NCBI GenBank assembly: GCA_018816865.1
Contig: JAHIUW010000025.1
Coordinates: 1 to 64,000 of the forward strand
Source: Pseudomonadota bacterium
GTDB lineage: Bacteria; Desulfobacterota; Desulfovibrionia; Desulfovibrionales; Desulfovibrionaceae
Reading direction: 5' to 3'
DNA length: 64,000 nt
The notes below the pieces were generated by a model. The model did no database searches and was not told where the DNA came from. It saw only the letters and a program-made list of their open reading frames with translations. Positions within the stretch are counted from its first letter, which is position 1; each line of letters begins with the position of its first letter. The position numbers and the translations under genes were made by a program. Positions 8,259 through 16,967 of this stretch are shown piece by piece.

Positions 8259-9116
8259 ATGATCATCGCCGCAGACCACACAAAGGGCTCCACCCTGACC
8301 GACGAAACCCGCATCACGCTGCCCCGCGTGCACGGGGTCGAGGTGTTGACGGCGCGCTTCACTGACCAGCGATTCTCCAAGCACTTCCACCGCCGCTACG
8401 GGTTGGGCGTCATTGAGCGCGGGGCCATGGCCTTTTCCTTCCTAGGACAGAATTTCGTGGCCGACGCGGGCAGCGTGAACCTCACGGTGCCCGGCGAGAT
8501 GCACGACGGCCACGCCGCCACCCGCGAGGGCTGGGCCTACCGAATGCTGTACCTGGACCAGGAAGTGGTGGAACGCGCCGCCTCGCAGGCTGCGGGACGG
8601 CCGGTGGCCCCACCCGATTTTGCCACGGGGGTCATCCATGACCCACAATTGGCCGCACGAGTCCATGCCTGCCACCTGATTATGGAAAACGCCCAGGCAT
8701 CGCTGTTGGCTCAGCAGTCGGCGCTGCTTTCCATGCTCGGCCTGTGGATCAAGCGCCATGCGGCAGACCGCATCACGAACCTGCGCACCGGCCCGGAGCC
8801 TTCGGGAGTGGCCCTGGCCCGGACCTTCATGGACGAACACTGCGCACAGGACATCTCCCTGGACGAACTGGCTGGACTGGCCCACCTCTCACCCTATCAT
8901 TTTCTGCGGGTCTTCCACCGTGCCGTGGGTGCCCCACCCCACGCCTACCTCATGAACTCCCGCATCCGCAGGGCCAGACAACTGCTGCGCACACAGATGC
9001 GCCTAGCCGACATCGCCCAGGAAACCGGCTTCAGCGACCAGGCTCATTTCACCACGACCTTCAGACGATTCACCGGACTCACCCCCGGCAACTACCGCAA
9101 GCATCTACAAAACTGA
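8259..9116 (+). CDS. AraC-family transcriptional regulator
   Basis: This 285 residue regulator has an N-terminal cupin-like sensing domain (KHFHRRYGLGVIERG, histidine-rich as usual) and a C-terminal double helix-turn-helix. The second motif is ADIAQETGFSDQAHFTTTFR and then RFTGLTPGNYRK, the AraC signature. It ends 62 bases before an EamA exporter gene on the same strand, so it probably controls that exporter. The AraC/EamA pair is a common arrangement for efflux or metabolite export. The ligand is unknown. Confidence 0.92.
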   Translation: MIIAADHTKGSTLTDETRITLPRVHGVEVLTARFTDQRFSKHFHRRYGLGVIERGAMAFSFLGQNFVADAGSVNLTVPGEMHDGHAATREGWAYRMLYLDQEVVERAASQAAGRPVAPPDFATGVIHDPQLAARVHACHLIMENAQASLLAQQSALLSMLGLWIKRHAADRITNLRTGPEPSGVALARTFMDEHCAQDISLDELAGLAHLSPYHFLRVFHRAVGAPPHAYLMNSRIRRARQLLRTQMRLADIAQETGFSDQAHFTTTFRRFTGLTPGNYRKHLQN

Positions 9117-9178
9117 CCGCCTCTGACGGGCTACAACCCTGGGAACATCGGCTTCGGCCGTCACCACCAGGAGAATCC

Positions 9179-10084
9179 ATGCCCCAGACCTCACCCTTTC
9201 GCGCCTATTTCGACCTGACCATGGCCATGATCCTGGTCGGCAGTTCCGTTGTCGCCGGAAAATTCATGATCCTTGAGCTGCCGCCGCAGCTGGCCTCGGC
9301 CCTGCGCTTTGCCTTCGCCGCCCTGCTCATCGTCCCGTTACTGCTGATCCTCGAGGGCCTTCCCAGACTTTCGCGCCGTAGCTGGTGCATCCTGTTCATC
9401 CAGGCCCTGTGCGGATCGTTCCTGTTCAATGTCTTCCTGCTGAAGGGCCTGACCATGACCGGAGCCGGGGCCGCAGGTATCATCACCAGCACCACCCCCG
9501 CCTGCATGGGGCTCATTGCCCTGACCGTGCTGCGCGAGCCGCTCGCCCCCCGCGCCATGGCGGGCATCCTGCTGTCCATGACCGGGGTCATGGCCGTGAA
9601 CATCCAGGCAACGGGCCTGGATACGAGCCCCGACATGGGGACCCTGGCGGGCAACGGGCTCATCCTGTGCGCGGTGCTGGCGGAGGCGCTGTTCCTGTTG
9701 CTGCGCAAAACCGTGCCCGAACCCATCTCCCCCCTGGCGGTCGCCACCATCATGACCTGCTTCGGCCTGGCCCTGTTCACCCCCGGAGCCATCGCCGAGT
9801 CCAGAGGCTTTGATTTCCACGCCGTGTCCTGGGCCACATGGGGCACCGTGGCCTACTACGGGGCCTTCGTCACCGTGGCGGCCTATCTGTTCTGGTTTTC
9901 AGGGGTGGTGCGCGTCAGCGCAGGGACGGCGGGGGTCTTCACCTCGATCATCCCCGTCTCGGCGTTGGCCCTCTCGGCCCTGCTGCTGGGGGAACCCGTC
10001 ACAGGGGCGCACGTCGGCGGCTGTGGACTGGTCTTGGCGGGCATCTGGTGCATCAGCGCGCGTCCCAGCAAGAGTGCGGCCTAA
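9179..10084 (+). CDS. EamA-family (DMT superfamily) transporter
   Basis: This 301 residue inner-membrane protein has about ten hydrophobic helices in two repeated halves of five, the usual EamA/RhaT layout. It starts at MPQTSPFRAYFDL behind CAGGAGA. Seen motifs include the early SALRFAFAALLIVPLLLI helix and the second-half AAYLFWFSGVVRVSAGTAG. The family exports amino acids, drugs or other small metabolites; substrate cannot be told. It is probably cotranscribed with, and controlled by, the AraC-type regulator just upstream. Confidence 0.92.
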   Translation: MPQTSPFRAYFDLTMAMILVGSSVVAGKFMILELPPQLASALRFAFAALLIVPLLLILEGLPRLSRRSWCILFIQALCGSFLFNVFLLKGLTMTGAGAAGIITSTTPACMGLIALTVLREPLAPRAMAGILLSMTGVMAVNIQATGLDTSPDMGTLAGNGLILCAVLAEALFLLLRKTVPEPISPLAVATIMTCFGLALFTPGAIAESRGFDFHAVSWATWGTVAYYGAFVTVAAYLFWFSGVVRVSAGTAGVFTSIIPVSALALSALLLGEPVTGAHVGGCGLVLAGIWCISARPSKSAA

Positions 10085-10140
10085 AACAAGGAGAGGCGGT
10101 CTGCGCTCCAGAGACCAGCACGCACACGGGAAAGAATTGG

Positions 10141-10941
10141 TCAGTCGAAAGAGCGATCGTAGCGATGGGCGTAGAGATTGGCGAGCAAGCGGGCGTAGAT
10201 TCCGTTAGCCCGAATCTGAGCCAGGCCCTTGTTGAACAAGAGCATCAATGCCTTGTTCTCCTCCACTTGCTTCGTGAGCAGCAGATGATAGTGACGTCTC
10301 TGGATCACCCTGTGATAAGAGGCAATCCTTTTTCGTTCCTCCTCGATCAGTGTCGTCTGGATGTAGAAACGCCCGACCTGCGTCACCAGAGGCACGGCGT
10401 CAACCCGGCCAGACAACAATCTTCTGAACAGGGAGGTATAGCTCACCGCGCGCTCTATGGTCAGGATGCCGTCCTTCTCCGCCTCGTCAAGCAGCGGGTA
10501 TGCCGCAGAGCTGACGCCCCCAAGGACCTTGCCACGCAGGTCCTCGATGCTCAACCAGACCACGGGATTGTCTTTGCTGTAGAACAACACCTCCGAGTCC
10601 TCCAACACCAGATCACTATAGATGAAGGAGGCCTCTCGCTCAGGCGTTTTTATCCAGACAAGGGTCCCGTGCAGGACATGGCCATCTTCGTCCTCGCCTT
10701 GCAGGGCATTGGCATAGGCCCTGGACCAAGGGTAGAATTCGTATTTCACATCGACGCCAACGGACTTGAAGGCCTCCTGCACCACATGCGAGGCGAAACC
10801 GTAATGCGGCAGATGCTCGGAGAGGTACGGAGGCCATTCCCCATTGGTCAAGCGCACCAGATGCGCGGCACGCGCAGGGGAGCACACCAACCCCAGCGTC
10901 AGGCAGACGAAAAGAACCATCCAATAAAATCGAGCGATCAC
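10141..10941 (-). CDS. periplasmic solute-binding protein, amino-acid-binding family 3 type
   Basis: This 266 residue protein has a clear signal peptide (MVLFVCLTLGLVCSPARAA) and then the family 3 opening VRLTNGEWPPYLSEHLPHYG. A typical binding-fold segment follows (VDVKYEFYPWSRAYANALQG). No permease or ATPase gene is adjacent, so it may be an orphan sensor or binding protein rather than part of an ABC importer. In Desulfovibrio many such orphans exist. The ligand is unknown. It is convergent with the EamA gene, with only 56 bases between them. Confidence 0.82.
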   Translation of the reverse strand: MIARFYWMVLFVCLTLGLVCSPARAAHLVRLTNGEWPPYLSEHLPHYGFASHVVQEAFKSVGVDVKYEFYPWSRAYANALQGEDEDGHVLHGTLVWIKTPEREASFIYSDLVLEDSEVLFYSKDNPVVWLSIEDLRGKVLGGVSSAAYPLLDEAEKDGILTIERAVSYTSLFRRLLSGRVDAVPLVTQVGRFYIQTTLIEEERKRIASYHRVIQRRHYHLLLTKQVEENKALMLLFNKGLAQIRANGIYARLLANLYAHRYDRSFD

Positions 10942-11153
10942 GTTACCCCCTCAGTCCAGTATCCGGCACCGCCAACCCGAAGTCCCTTGCCTCTCAATTC
11001 CAAGACCAAGGACCCGTGTCCGGGTTGGGTGCTCAACGTCTTTATACCTATCTGAAGACCATATGGATACATCTTGCGGATCAACACTTCAAACCTTGAT
11101 CGAAAAGAGAGCTGATGATCAGCTACGCCAGCTTGGTCGGGCTGCACAGCAAA

Positions 11154-11183
11154 CGCAAAAAGGCCGCCCCAGGGGCGGCCTTT
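11154..11183 (-). terminator. terminator of the fumarase genes
   Basis: GGCCGCC, a short loop and GGCGGCC, with TTTTTGCG after the stem on the minus strand. A shorter T run on the other side could let it act in both directions. It lies about 65 bases after the fumarase beta stop. The rest of the roughly 300 base gap to the solute-binding protein gene shows no further feature. Confidence 0.8.
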
Positions 11184-11246
11184 GCTATCGAAAATCCAAA
11201 GAGAATGATTTGGGATGACAGAGTCAGGGGCAACACCCCTGACAGA

Positions 11247-11807
11247 TTAGTCCTCCAAGCCCGCGGCCTTCAAGTTCGGCACGGCGTAGAGTTCGCCACC
11301 GTGGCAGTCATTGATGACCAAGACCGGGAATTTCTCCACCGTCAGTTCGCGGATGGCCTCGGGACCGAGTTCGTCAAAGGCGATGACGCGGGCGGCGGTG
11401 ATGCACTTGGAGAGCAGCGCTCCGGCCCCGCCGGTGGCCCCGAAGTACACGGCCTTGTGCTCCTTCAAGGCGGCCTTGACCTCTTCACTGCGTTTGCCCT
11501 TGCCGATGGAGGCCTTTTGGCCCAAGGCATGCAGCCGCGGGGCGTAACTGTCCATGCGGTAGCTGGTGGTGGGCCCGGCCGCGCCGATGGGACGGCCCGG
11601 AGGCGCAGGGCTTGGACCCACGTAATAGACAATGGACCCCTTGAGCTCGAAGGGTGTCTGTTCGCCCTTGTCGATCAGATCCATCAACCGCTTGTGGGCG
11701 GCGTCACGGGCCGTATAGATGGTGCCGGTGATGAACACCACGTCCCCGGCTTTCAGGGGAATGATGTCCGCATCGCTCAGGGGAGTCTTCAAAGTGTATT
11801 CGGCCAT
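11247..11807 (-). CDS. fumarate hydratase class I, beta subunit (C-terminal domain)
   Basis: This 186 residue subunit, with the alpha subunit, makes the oxygen-sensitive iron-sulfur fumarase that hydrates fumarate to malate. Characteristic pieces are AGDVVFITGTIYTARDAAHKR, VYYVGPSPAPPGRPIGAAGP (substrate loop, with GPTTSYRMD following) and VYFGATGGAGALLSKCI. It starts at MAEYTLKTPL; the start ATG shares its A with the alpha subunit's TAA stop, so the two are translationally coupled. The split two-gene form is typical of anaerobes; in E. coli FumA/FumB the two parts are fused. Confidence 0.93.
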   Translation of the reverse strand: MAEYTLKTPLSDADIIPLKAGDVVFITGTIYTARDAAHKRLMDLIDKGEQTPFELKGSIVYYVGPSPAPPGRPIGAAGPTTSYRMDSYAPRLHALGQKASIGKGKRSEEVKAALKEHKAVYFGATGGAGALLSKCITAARVIAFDELGPEAIRELTVEKFPVLVINDCHGGELYAVPNLKAAGLED

Positions 11808-12643
11808 TAGATCACCACCTCCTGATGCCGGATGGAATGGCACTGCACGTTGACGGCCAGGGGCAGGCTGGCGAGGTGGCAGGGGGCCATCTCGATTTTC
11901 ACGCCCAGGCAGGTGGTCTTGCCGCCCAGGCCCATGGGGCCGATGCCCAGCGCGTTGACGGCTTCCAACAGTTCGTCCTCAAGCTTGGCGATGGCGGGGT
12001 CGGAATGCCTGTCGCTCAGGGGACGCAGCAAAGAGCGCTTGGCCAGGATGGGCGCACGCTCGAAGGTGCCGCCGATGCCGATGCCGAGCATGGTGGGCGG
12101 GCACGGGTTGGGCCCGGCCTCGGCCACGCGGTTGACCACGAACTGTTTGATGCCTTCCCAGCCCTGGGCCGGAGACAACATGGTCACGCGACTCATGTTC
12201 TCGGAACCGCCGCCCTTGGCCATGAAGTGGATGGTGATCTTATCGCCGGGCACAAAATCAAAGTGGATGATGGCCGGGGAGTTATCCTTGGTATTGGCGC
12301 GGGTCATGGGGTCACAGGAGGACTTGCGCAAATAGCCCTGCTCATAGCCCTGGATCATGCCCTGGGTCACGGCATCCTTCAGGCTGCCCTCAATCACCAC
12401 ATCCTCGCCGATGTCCACGAAGAATACGGCCAAGCCGCAGTCCTGACACAGGGGCAACCCGGTCTCCTCGGCCATGGCCGAGTTCTCCAGCAACTGACGG
12501 AAGATCTCCTTGGCGGCCGGGGAATCCTCGTTCGCCATACGATCCCTGAACGCCTGCTTGACGTCTTCGGGCAACTTCAGATTGGCCTCACGGCACATGG
12601 CCGCCACGGGGGCGATCACGTCCTGGGCCTTGATCGTTCTCAT
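11807..12643 (-). CDS. fumarate hydratase class I, alpha subunit (N-terminal domain)
   Basis: This 278 residue subunit carries the three cysteines expected to ligate the catalytic [4Fe-4S] cluster, in GLPLCQDCG, RKSSCDPMTR and GPNPCPPTMLGIGIGGT. GGAGAG precedes the ATG of MRTIKAQDVIAP. It lies downstream of the fumarate reductase genes on the same strand after a 317 base gap that holds a palindromic repeat, so it may be cotranscribed with frdCAB or have its own promoter. Together the genes interconvert malate, fumarate and succinate. Confidence 0.94.
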   Translation of the reverse strand: MRTIKAQDVIAPVAAMCREANLKLPEDVKQAFRDRMANEDSPAAKEIFRQLLENSAMAEETGLPLCQDCGLAVFFVDIGEDVVIEGSLKDAVTQGMIQGYEQGYLRKSSCDPMTRANTKDNSPAIIHFDFVPGDKITIHFMAKGGGSENMSRVTMLSPAQGWEGIKQFVVNRVAEAGPNPCPPTMLGIGIGGTFERAPILAKRSLLRPLSDRHSDPAIAKLEDELLEAVNALGIGPMGLGGKTTCLGVKIEMAPCHLASLPLAVNVQCHSIRHQEVVI

Positions 12644-12668
12644 ACTCTCTCCACGTTCTATGGTGACT

Positions 12669-12688
12669 CCCCCGCTACTGGCCGGGGG
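12669..12688 (-). other. small hairpin in the leader of the fumarase alpha gene
   Basis: On the minus strand CCCCC and GGGGG form a 5 bp stem with a 10 base loop, 26 bases before the fumarase start codon. It could affect translation or be incidental in GC-rich DNA; there is no T run. Confidence 0.3.
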
Positions 12689-12869
12689 TATTTCCTTGTC
12701 TTCGTCTTAGGCCGCTCGAAGATCCACCCAAGCGAATACACAGCTAGTTAGTCATTATACCTATTCAGCAACGCATGAAGGTCATTCACAACCATTCCAA
12801 AGATCGTTCAAAACACCAACATGAGTTTGCATCGAGCTCATAACAACGTTTAAAAACACGCCGGACCAG

Positions 12870-12945
12870 GCGCAAGGGGAAAACGGGATTGATGCGTATA
12901 GAGACATACACGAGATTCCGTTTCAGCCCGAGCAACGCCGCCCGA
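12870..12945 (+). repeat. structured palindromic repeat, copy E (frdB-fumarase gap)
   Basis: Stem arms AAACGG (12881-12886) and CCGTTT (12918-12923), flanked by GGG and CCC, enclose a hairpin GTAT (12896-12899) / ATAC (12906-12909). The conserved tail CGAGCAACGCCGC (12929-12941) follows. Architecture matches the copies at 24.0 and 25.1-25.3 kb although the stem sequence differs. It begins about 20 bases after the frdB stop on the coding strand. Confidence 0.7.
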
Positions 12946-12960
12946 CGGAGAATTTCAACG

Positions 12961-13704
12961 TTATTTCATGCCCGGGATAAAACGTTTGATGGCGGCAAAG
13001 CCCATCTTGCGCCGCAAGAACCCCAGCTGATCCTGCAAAGGCAGTTCCTTGGGGCAGACGTCCTCGCAACCCAAGAGGCCCATGCAGCCGAAGATGCCCT
13101 CGTCCGAACCGATGATCTCATAGTACTCGGCTTCGCTGCGCTGGTCGCGCGGGTCGATGAGGAACCGCGCCACTCGGTTCAGGGCCACCGCGCCCATAAA
13201 GTCCCGGCGCATGCGGGCCGTGCCGCAACCGGCAACACAGCAGCCGCATTCCACGCAGCGTTCCAGCTCGTAGATGGCCTCGGCCACGGAGTTATCCATG
13301 CGCTCTTCCTCGGCGTTGGGATCGAACTGCGTGTCCGTATGCACCCAGCTCTCGACCTTCTGATACATCTCGCGGAACCAAGTGCCCGTGTCCACGGACA
13401 GATCGCCCACCAGCTTGAACACCGGCAGAGGCAACAGCGTAATCTCATCGGGCAGGTCCTTGGTCTTGGTCTTGCAGCCCAGGCCGGGGCGGCCGTTGAT
13501 GAGCATCCCGCAGGCCCCGCAGATGCCCGCGCGGCAACAGAAATCGAACTGCAACGAGGGGTCCTGCTCCTCGCGGATCTGGTTCAGGGCGATGAACAGG
13601 GTCATGGACGGAATCTCGGGCAGCACGAAGGTATCCATGTGCGGCACGGACTTCTCGTCCATGGGATTATAACGGAAGATATTGAATTTCAGGGTACGCG
13701 CCAT
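12961..13704 (-). CDS. frdB: fumarate reductase iron-sulfur subunit
   Basis: This 247 residue electron-transfer subunit carries a plant-type [2Fe-2S] site (CRAGICGACGMLINGRPGLGC region) and, after residue 140, ligands for the [4Fe-4S] and [3Fe-4S] clusters (CVECGCCVAGCG, then GCMGLLGCEDVCPKE). It passes electrons from the cytochrome b subunit to the flavoprotein on the cytoplasmic face of the membrane. It starts three bases after the frdA stop. The order frdC-frdA-frdB matches the Wolinella/Desulfovibrio quinol:fumarate reductases. The direction in the cell (fumarate reduction or succinate oxidation) cannot be read from sequence. Confidence 0.95.
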   Translation of the reverse strand: MARTLKFNIFRYNPMDEKSVPHMDTFVLPEIPSMTLFIALNQIREEQDPSLQFDFCCRAGICGACGMLINGRPGLGCKTKTKDLPDEITLLPLPVFKLVGDLSVDTGTWFREMYQKVESWVHTDTQFDPNAEEERMDNSVAEAIYELERCVECGCCVAGCGTARMRRDFMGAVALNRVARFLIDPRDQRSEAEYYEIIGSDEGIFGCMGLLGCEDVCPKELPLQDQLGFLRRKMGFAAIKRFIPGMK

Positions 13705-13707
13705 GAC

Positions 13708-15555
13708 CTAGTCCTCCTTTCCAGCCGGGGGGTTGTCCATGGGGATGATGGTGCCGCCGCCGTAGCCGCGGTCCCCCGGGGGGATTTCGAAGGACGGGGT
13801 GGCGTCCTCATAGTTCAGGGTGGGCAGATCGTCGTCCTCGTTGGCCCAGGTCGCCAGGGTGCGCTTGAGCCAATCACGGTCGTTGCGCGCTGGGAAGTCC
13901 TCACGGGCATGGGAGCCCCGGGACTCGGTGCGCTTCAAGGCCCCGTAGGCCACACACAGGGCCAGCTTGACCTGGCCGGACATCTTCAGCGCCAGGGCCA
14001 GTTCGGGGTTGGCCCCCTTGCCGTTGGACTTCAGACCGATCTTCTTGGCCCGCTCGTGCACTTCCTGCAACTGGAACACGGCCTGCTCCAGGTCGTTATG
14101 GCTGCGGAAGATGTGCACTCCGTCCTGCAAGGCGTCCTGCATGGCACGGCGCACGGCGAAGACATCCTCGCCGCCATCGGCACAGTCCATCAGACGCTGG
14201 ATGCGGTTGCGGTCCTTGGCCACCTGGGCCTCGATGACCGAGGTCTTGAACTGGGCCTCGGCACCCTGGAGGTATTCCACGACCTTGCCGCCGACCACCA
14301 TGCCGGCCACCACGGTCTCGGCCAGGGAGTTGCCGCCCAGACGGTTGAAACCGTGCATGTCCCAGCAGGCGGCCTCGCCCGCGGAGAACAGGCCTTCCAG
14401 GCCATAGGCCGCGCCGTCCTTGTTGGTGCGTACGCCGCCCATGGAATAGTGCTGCACGGGCTTGACCGGGATCAGGTTCTGCACCGGGTCGATGCCCAGG
14501 AAGTTCTGACAGATCTCGTCCACCTCGCGCAGCTTGCCGCGGATATGCTCCTCGCCCAGATGGCGGATGTCGAGCCAGAGGTGCTCGCCATAGGGACTCT
14601 TAACGCCCTTGCCCTGGCGGATGTGATGCATCATCCAGCGGGAGACCACGTCACGCGAGGCCAGTTCGGCCTTTTCAGGCTCGTAGATGTTCATGAACCG
14701 TTCCTGGTTCACGTCCAGCAGGGTGCCACCGTCGCCCCGGCACCCTTCGGTCACCAGGATGTAGGTGGGCACAATACCGGTGGGATGGAATTGCACGGCC
14801 TCCATGTTGCCCAGCGGCACCACGCCGGTGTCCAGCACGGCGGCATGCGCCCCGCCATCACAGATCACGGCATTGGTGGACTCGCGATAGATACGTCCGA
14901 ATCCGCCCGCAGCCACCAGGGTGGCCTTGGCCAGATAAACGCGCAGTTCGCCGGTCTTCAGGCAACGGGCCACGGCACCCATGCAGCGCTTGCCGTCCTG
15001 GATCAGGCTGATGACCTCCACCTTGTCATGGACCTGCACACCCATCTGGGCAGCGCGGTTGTCCATAGTGTAGAGCACGGTGTGGCCGGTGCCGTCGGAG
15101 GTGTAGCAGGTGCGCCACTTGGCGGTGCCGCCGAAATTGCGCGCGGTGATCAGCCCCTCATTCTCGGGCTTCTCAAACTTCTCGAAGCGTTCGCCGCCCT
15201 TGAAGTAGAAACCCTTGCCACCCACCACGCGATTCCAGGGCACACCCCAATGCGCCATCTGGCGCATGGCAATGGGCGCGTTTTCACAGAAGATGCGCGC
15301 CACTTCCTGGTCGCAGCCCCAGTCGGAGCCCTTGACCGTGTCCAGGAAATGGACGTCGGTGCTATCGCCCTCGCCCATGGCACTATTGCCCAGGGCCGCC
15401 TGCATCCCGCCCTGAGCGGCAGAGGAATGCGAACGGCGGGCAGGAACAATGGATAAACAAATGGCGTCAAACCCGGCTCCGGCGGCCTCGATGGCCACAC
15501 GCTCGCCCGCCAGGCCCGCGCCGATGCTCAAAACGTCGGTATAAAACGTCTGCAT
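13708..15555 (-). CDS. frdA: fumarate reductase flavoprotein subunit
   Basis: This 615 residue catalytic subunit reduces fumarate to succinate with covalently bound FAD. Visible are the dinucleotide motif SIGAGLAGERVAIEA, the HSSAAQGGMQAA segment whose histidine is the usual FAD attachment site, the substrate-site motif QFHPTGIVP, and GLFSAGEAACWDMHGFNRLG near residue 390. It starts at MQTFYTDVLSIG, 12 bases after the frdC stop. It forms a membrane-bound complex with the neighbouring FrdB and FrdC. Confidence 0.96.
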   Translation of the reverse strand: MQTFYTDVLSIGAGLAGERVAIEAAGAGFDAICLSIVPARRSHSSAAQGGMQAALGNSAMGEGDSTDVHFLDTVKGSDWGCDQEVARIFCENAPIAMRQMAHWGVPWNRVVGGKGFYFKGGERFEKFEKPENEGLITARNFGGTAKWRTCYTSDGTGHTVLYTMDNRAAQMGVQVHDKVEVISLIQDGKRCMGAVARCLKTGELRVYLAKATLVAAGGFGRIYRESTNAVICDGGAHAAVLDTGVVPLGNMEAVQFHPTGIVPTYILVTEGCRGDGGTLLDVNQERFMNIYEPEKAELASRDVVSRWMMHHIRQGKGVKSPYGEHLWLDIRHLGEEHIRGKLREVDEICQNFLGIDPVQNLIPVKPVQHYSMGGVRTNKDGAAYGLEGLFSAGEAACWDMHGFNRLGGNSLAETVVAGMVVGGKVVEYLQGAEAQFKTSVIEAQVAKDRNRIQRLMDCADGGEDVFAVRRAMQDALQDGVHIFRSHNDLEQAVFQLQEVHERAKKIGLKSNGKGANPELALALKMSGQVKLALCVAYGALKRTESRGSHAREDFPARNDRDWLKRTLATWANEDDDLPTLNYEDATPSFEIPPGDRGYGGGTIIPMDNPPAGKED

Positions 15556-15567
15556 TGGTGCTTCCTC

Positions 15568-16221
15568 CTAGGATGCGAGCAACAGGAATCGGATCAGGGT
15601 CAACGCGCCGATGGTGATCATGGTCAGCGTGACGACTTTTTCCAGCTTCTTGGCCTTGGGACGGTTGGAACGCTTGATCACGCCCCATTTAACGCCGATG
15701 CGGTAAAATCCGATGCCCACGTGCAGTTCAACCAGGGGCAGCAGGATCATGTAGAACAGCAGCCACCAGCCCTCGGACACGCGTGCGGCGCTCTTGGCGG
15801 CACTGATGGGCAGATCGGTCAGGACCACCCACATATGGATGGAGCCCATGATCAGGATGATCATGGCCGTCCCCGCCTGCACCAGCCACAGCCAGGTGTC
15901 GGTGTGCTTCAAGGTCTTGGCGTGGGCCCAGATCGTTTTCTGCTCCTGCATCCGAAACGGCAGCTTGCGTGCCGCCAGCACGAAATGCAGCATGAAGGCG
16001 AAACCGATCAGGGGTCCGCCGACCTGGGCCATGTACGTGGCCTCAAAAAAATGGGCCAGAGCGTTCATCACGCCCGGCCCAAGAAGGACACTGGACACCA
16101 AGATCATATGGCTCCACATAAACAAAACGAGCCCAGCGCCGGTGAGCATCTGCAACCAATCCAGGTAGGCAGACGCCCGCGACGGCATGGGCACGTGCAG
16201 GGTCGAGTCGACAACCGACAT
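15568..16221 (-). CDS. frdC: fumarate reductase cytochrome b subunit (dihaem type)
   Basis: This 217 residue membrane protein has five hydrophobic helices. Histidines in four of them (WSHMILVSS, FMLHFVLAAR, GSIHMWVVLTD, VELHVGIGFYR) match the four haem ligands of the Wolinella dihaem FrdC. It oxidises menaquinol and anchors FrdAB. GGAGGAG lies just before the ATG of MSVVDSTLHV, which decides the start against a reading ten codons longer. It is the first gene of the frdCAB series. Confidence 0.94.
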   Translation of the reverse strand: MSVVDSTLHVPMPSRASAYLDWLQMLTGAGLVLFMWSHMILVSSVLLGPGVMNALAHFFEATYMAQVGGPLIGFAFMLHFVLAARKLPFRMQEQKTIWAHAKTLKHTDTWLWLVQAGTAMIILIMGSIHMWVVLTDLPISAAKSAARVSEGWWLLFYMILLPLVELHVGIGFYRIGVKWGVIKRSNRPKAKKLEKVVTLTMITIGALTLIRFLLLAS

Positions 16222-16367
16222 CTCTACTCCTCCGTATGGATTACCAACCAACTGGAATCAGACCAATTCCAGCCCCAGCCACCGACCAAGGCGCCATCAC
16301 GGGGCCGAAACTCAAACAGATCGGCGATGCGATGCTTACGCGCGCAAAGGACCACCGAACACCAAAG

Positions 16368-16396
16368 TTGTTGAACGCTTGGAAAAGGTTTGTCAA
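16368..16396 (-). promoter_or_regulatory. weak candidate promoter for frdCAB
   Basis: A perfect -35 TTGACA (16391-16396, minus strand) lies about 170 bases before frdC. At 17 bases distance the -10 position reads CAACAA, a poor match, so an activator would be needed if it is used. No clear CRP/HcpR-type palindrome is seen. Confidence 0.3.
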
Positions 16397-16399
16397 TTA

Positions 16400-16900
16400 T
16401 TAGGTGGCATACAGTATTGATCTTAACCATATCCAGAGTGAAGGTCTGAGACTAGGACCGGCTGAACCCTGCTCAAAAATCCAGCGAATCTTGAGATCCG
16501 GCACTAACACAGCCGGTTAGACATCTTCTCAATTCAACAAGCCGCTGTCCATGGGGCGATACCCAAATGAGGACCTGCGGTCGATGTGGGAATTGTCAGA
16601 CAATCCAACTTCAAGGACCTTTCTGAATCTATGGATAGTCCGTGGCGAAATGTCATAAACCCAATCGGTTATGGGCATTGGCTGAAAACACCGAGATAAA
16701 CTGAGTCCCGGCCCTTCTCAACCATCCGAGATCAACAAGTCCCAATGAAGATGTGAACAACAAGATTCTAACCACGAACAATTTGCCTTACCGATTCCGG
16801 GGCAAGGAGCTCTCCAAGCTCAAGATCATGGGGAGTCATGTGACCAAGTACGTTTTGACCGAAAGAATCTGCATTTCAAGTGGATTTCATAGTAATCCTA
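16400..16900. other. intergenic stretch without recognisable gene
   Basis: About 500 bases between the frdC upstream region and the diguanylate cyclase show no long reading frame, tRNA or rRNA. Short open pieces are visible (for example 16631-16702, starting MDSPWRNVINPIGYG) but match nothing I know. The stretch is AT-richer than its neighbours and may be decayed DNA. Confidence 0.4.
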
Positions 16901-16967
16901 TGACAATATAATACAGTGATAACGATCTTAAATGGTACGACTTGGACCAGAAAACAAGGTTCCCTAT

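Noticed and set aside
10084-11246. tRNA or small RNA gene in the gaps around the solute-binding protein gene
   Set aside because: No cloverleaf or T-loop consensus seen; only the fumarase terminator is supported.
12889-15456. 855 codon plus-strand open frame opposite frdA and frdB
   Set aside because: It is the mirror of two well-conserved genes in high-GC DNA; its protein is low-complexity (His, Gly, Leu-rich) and has no ribosome site or domain.
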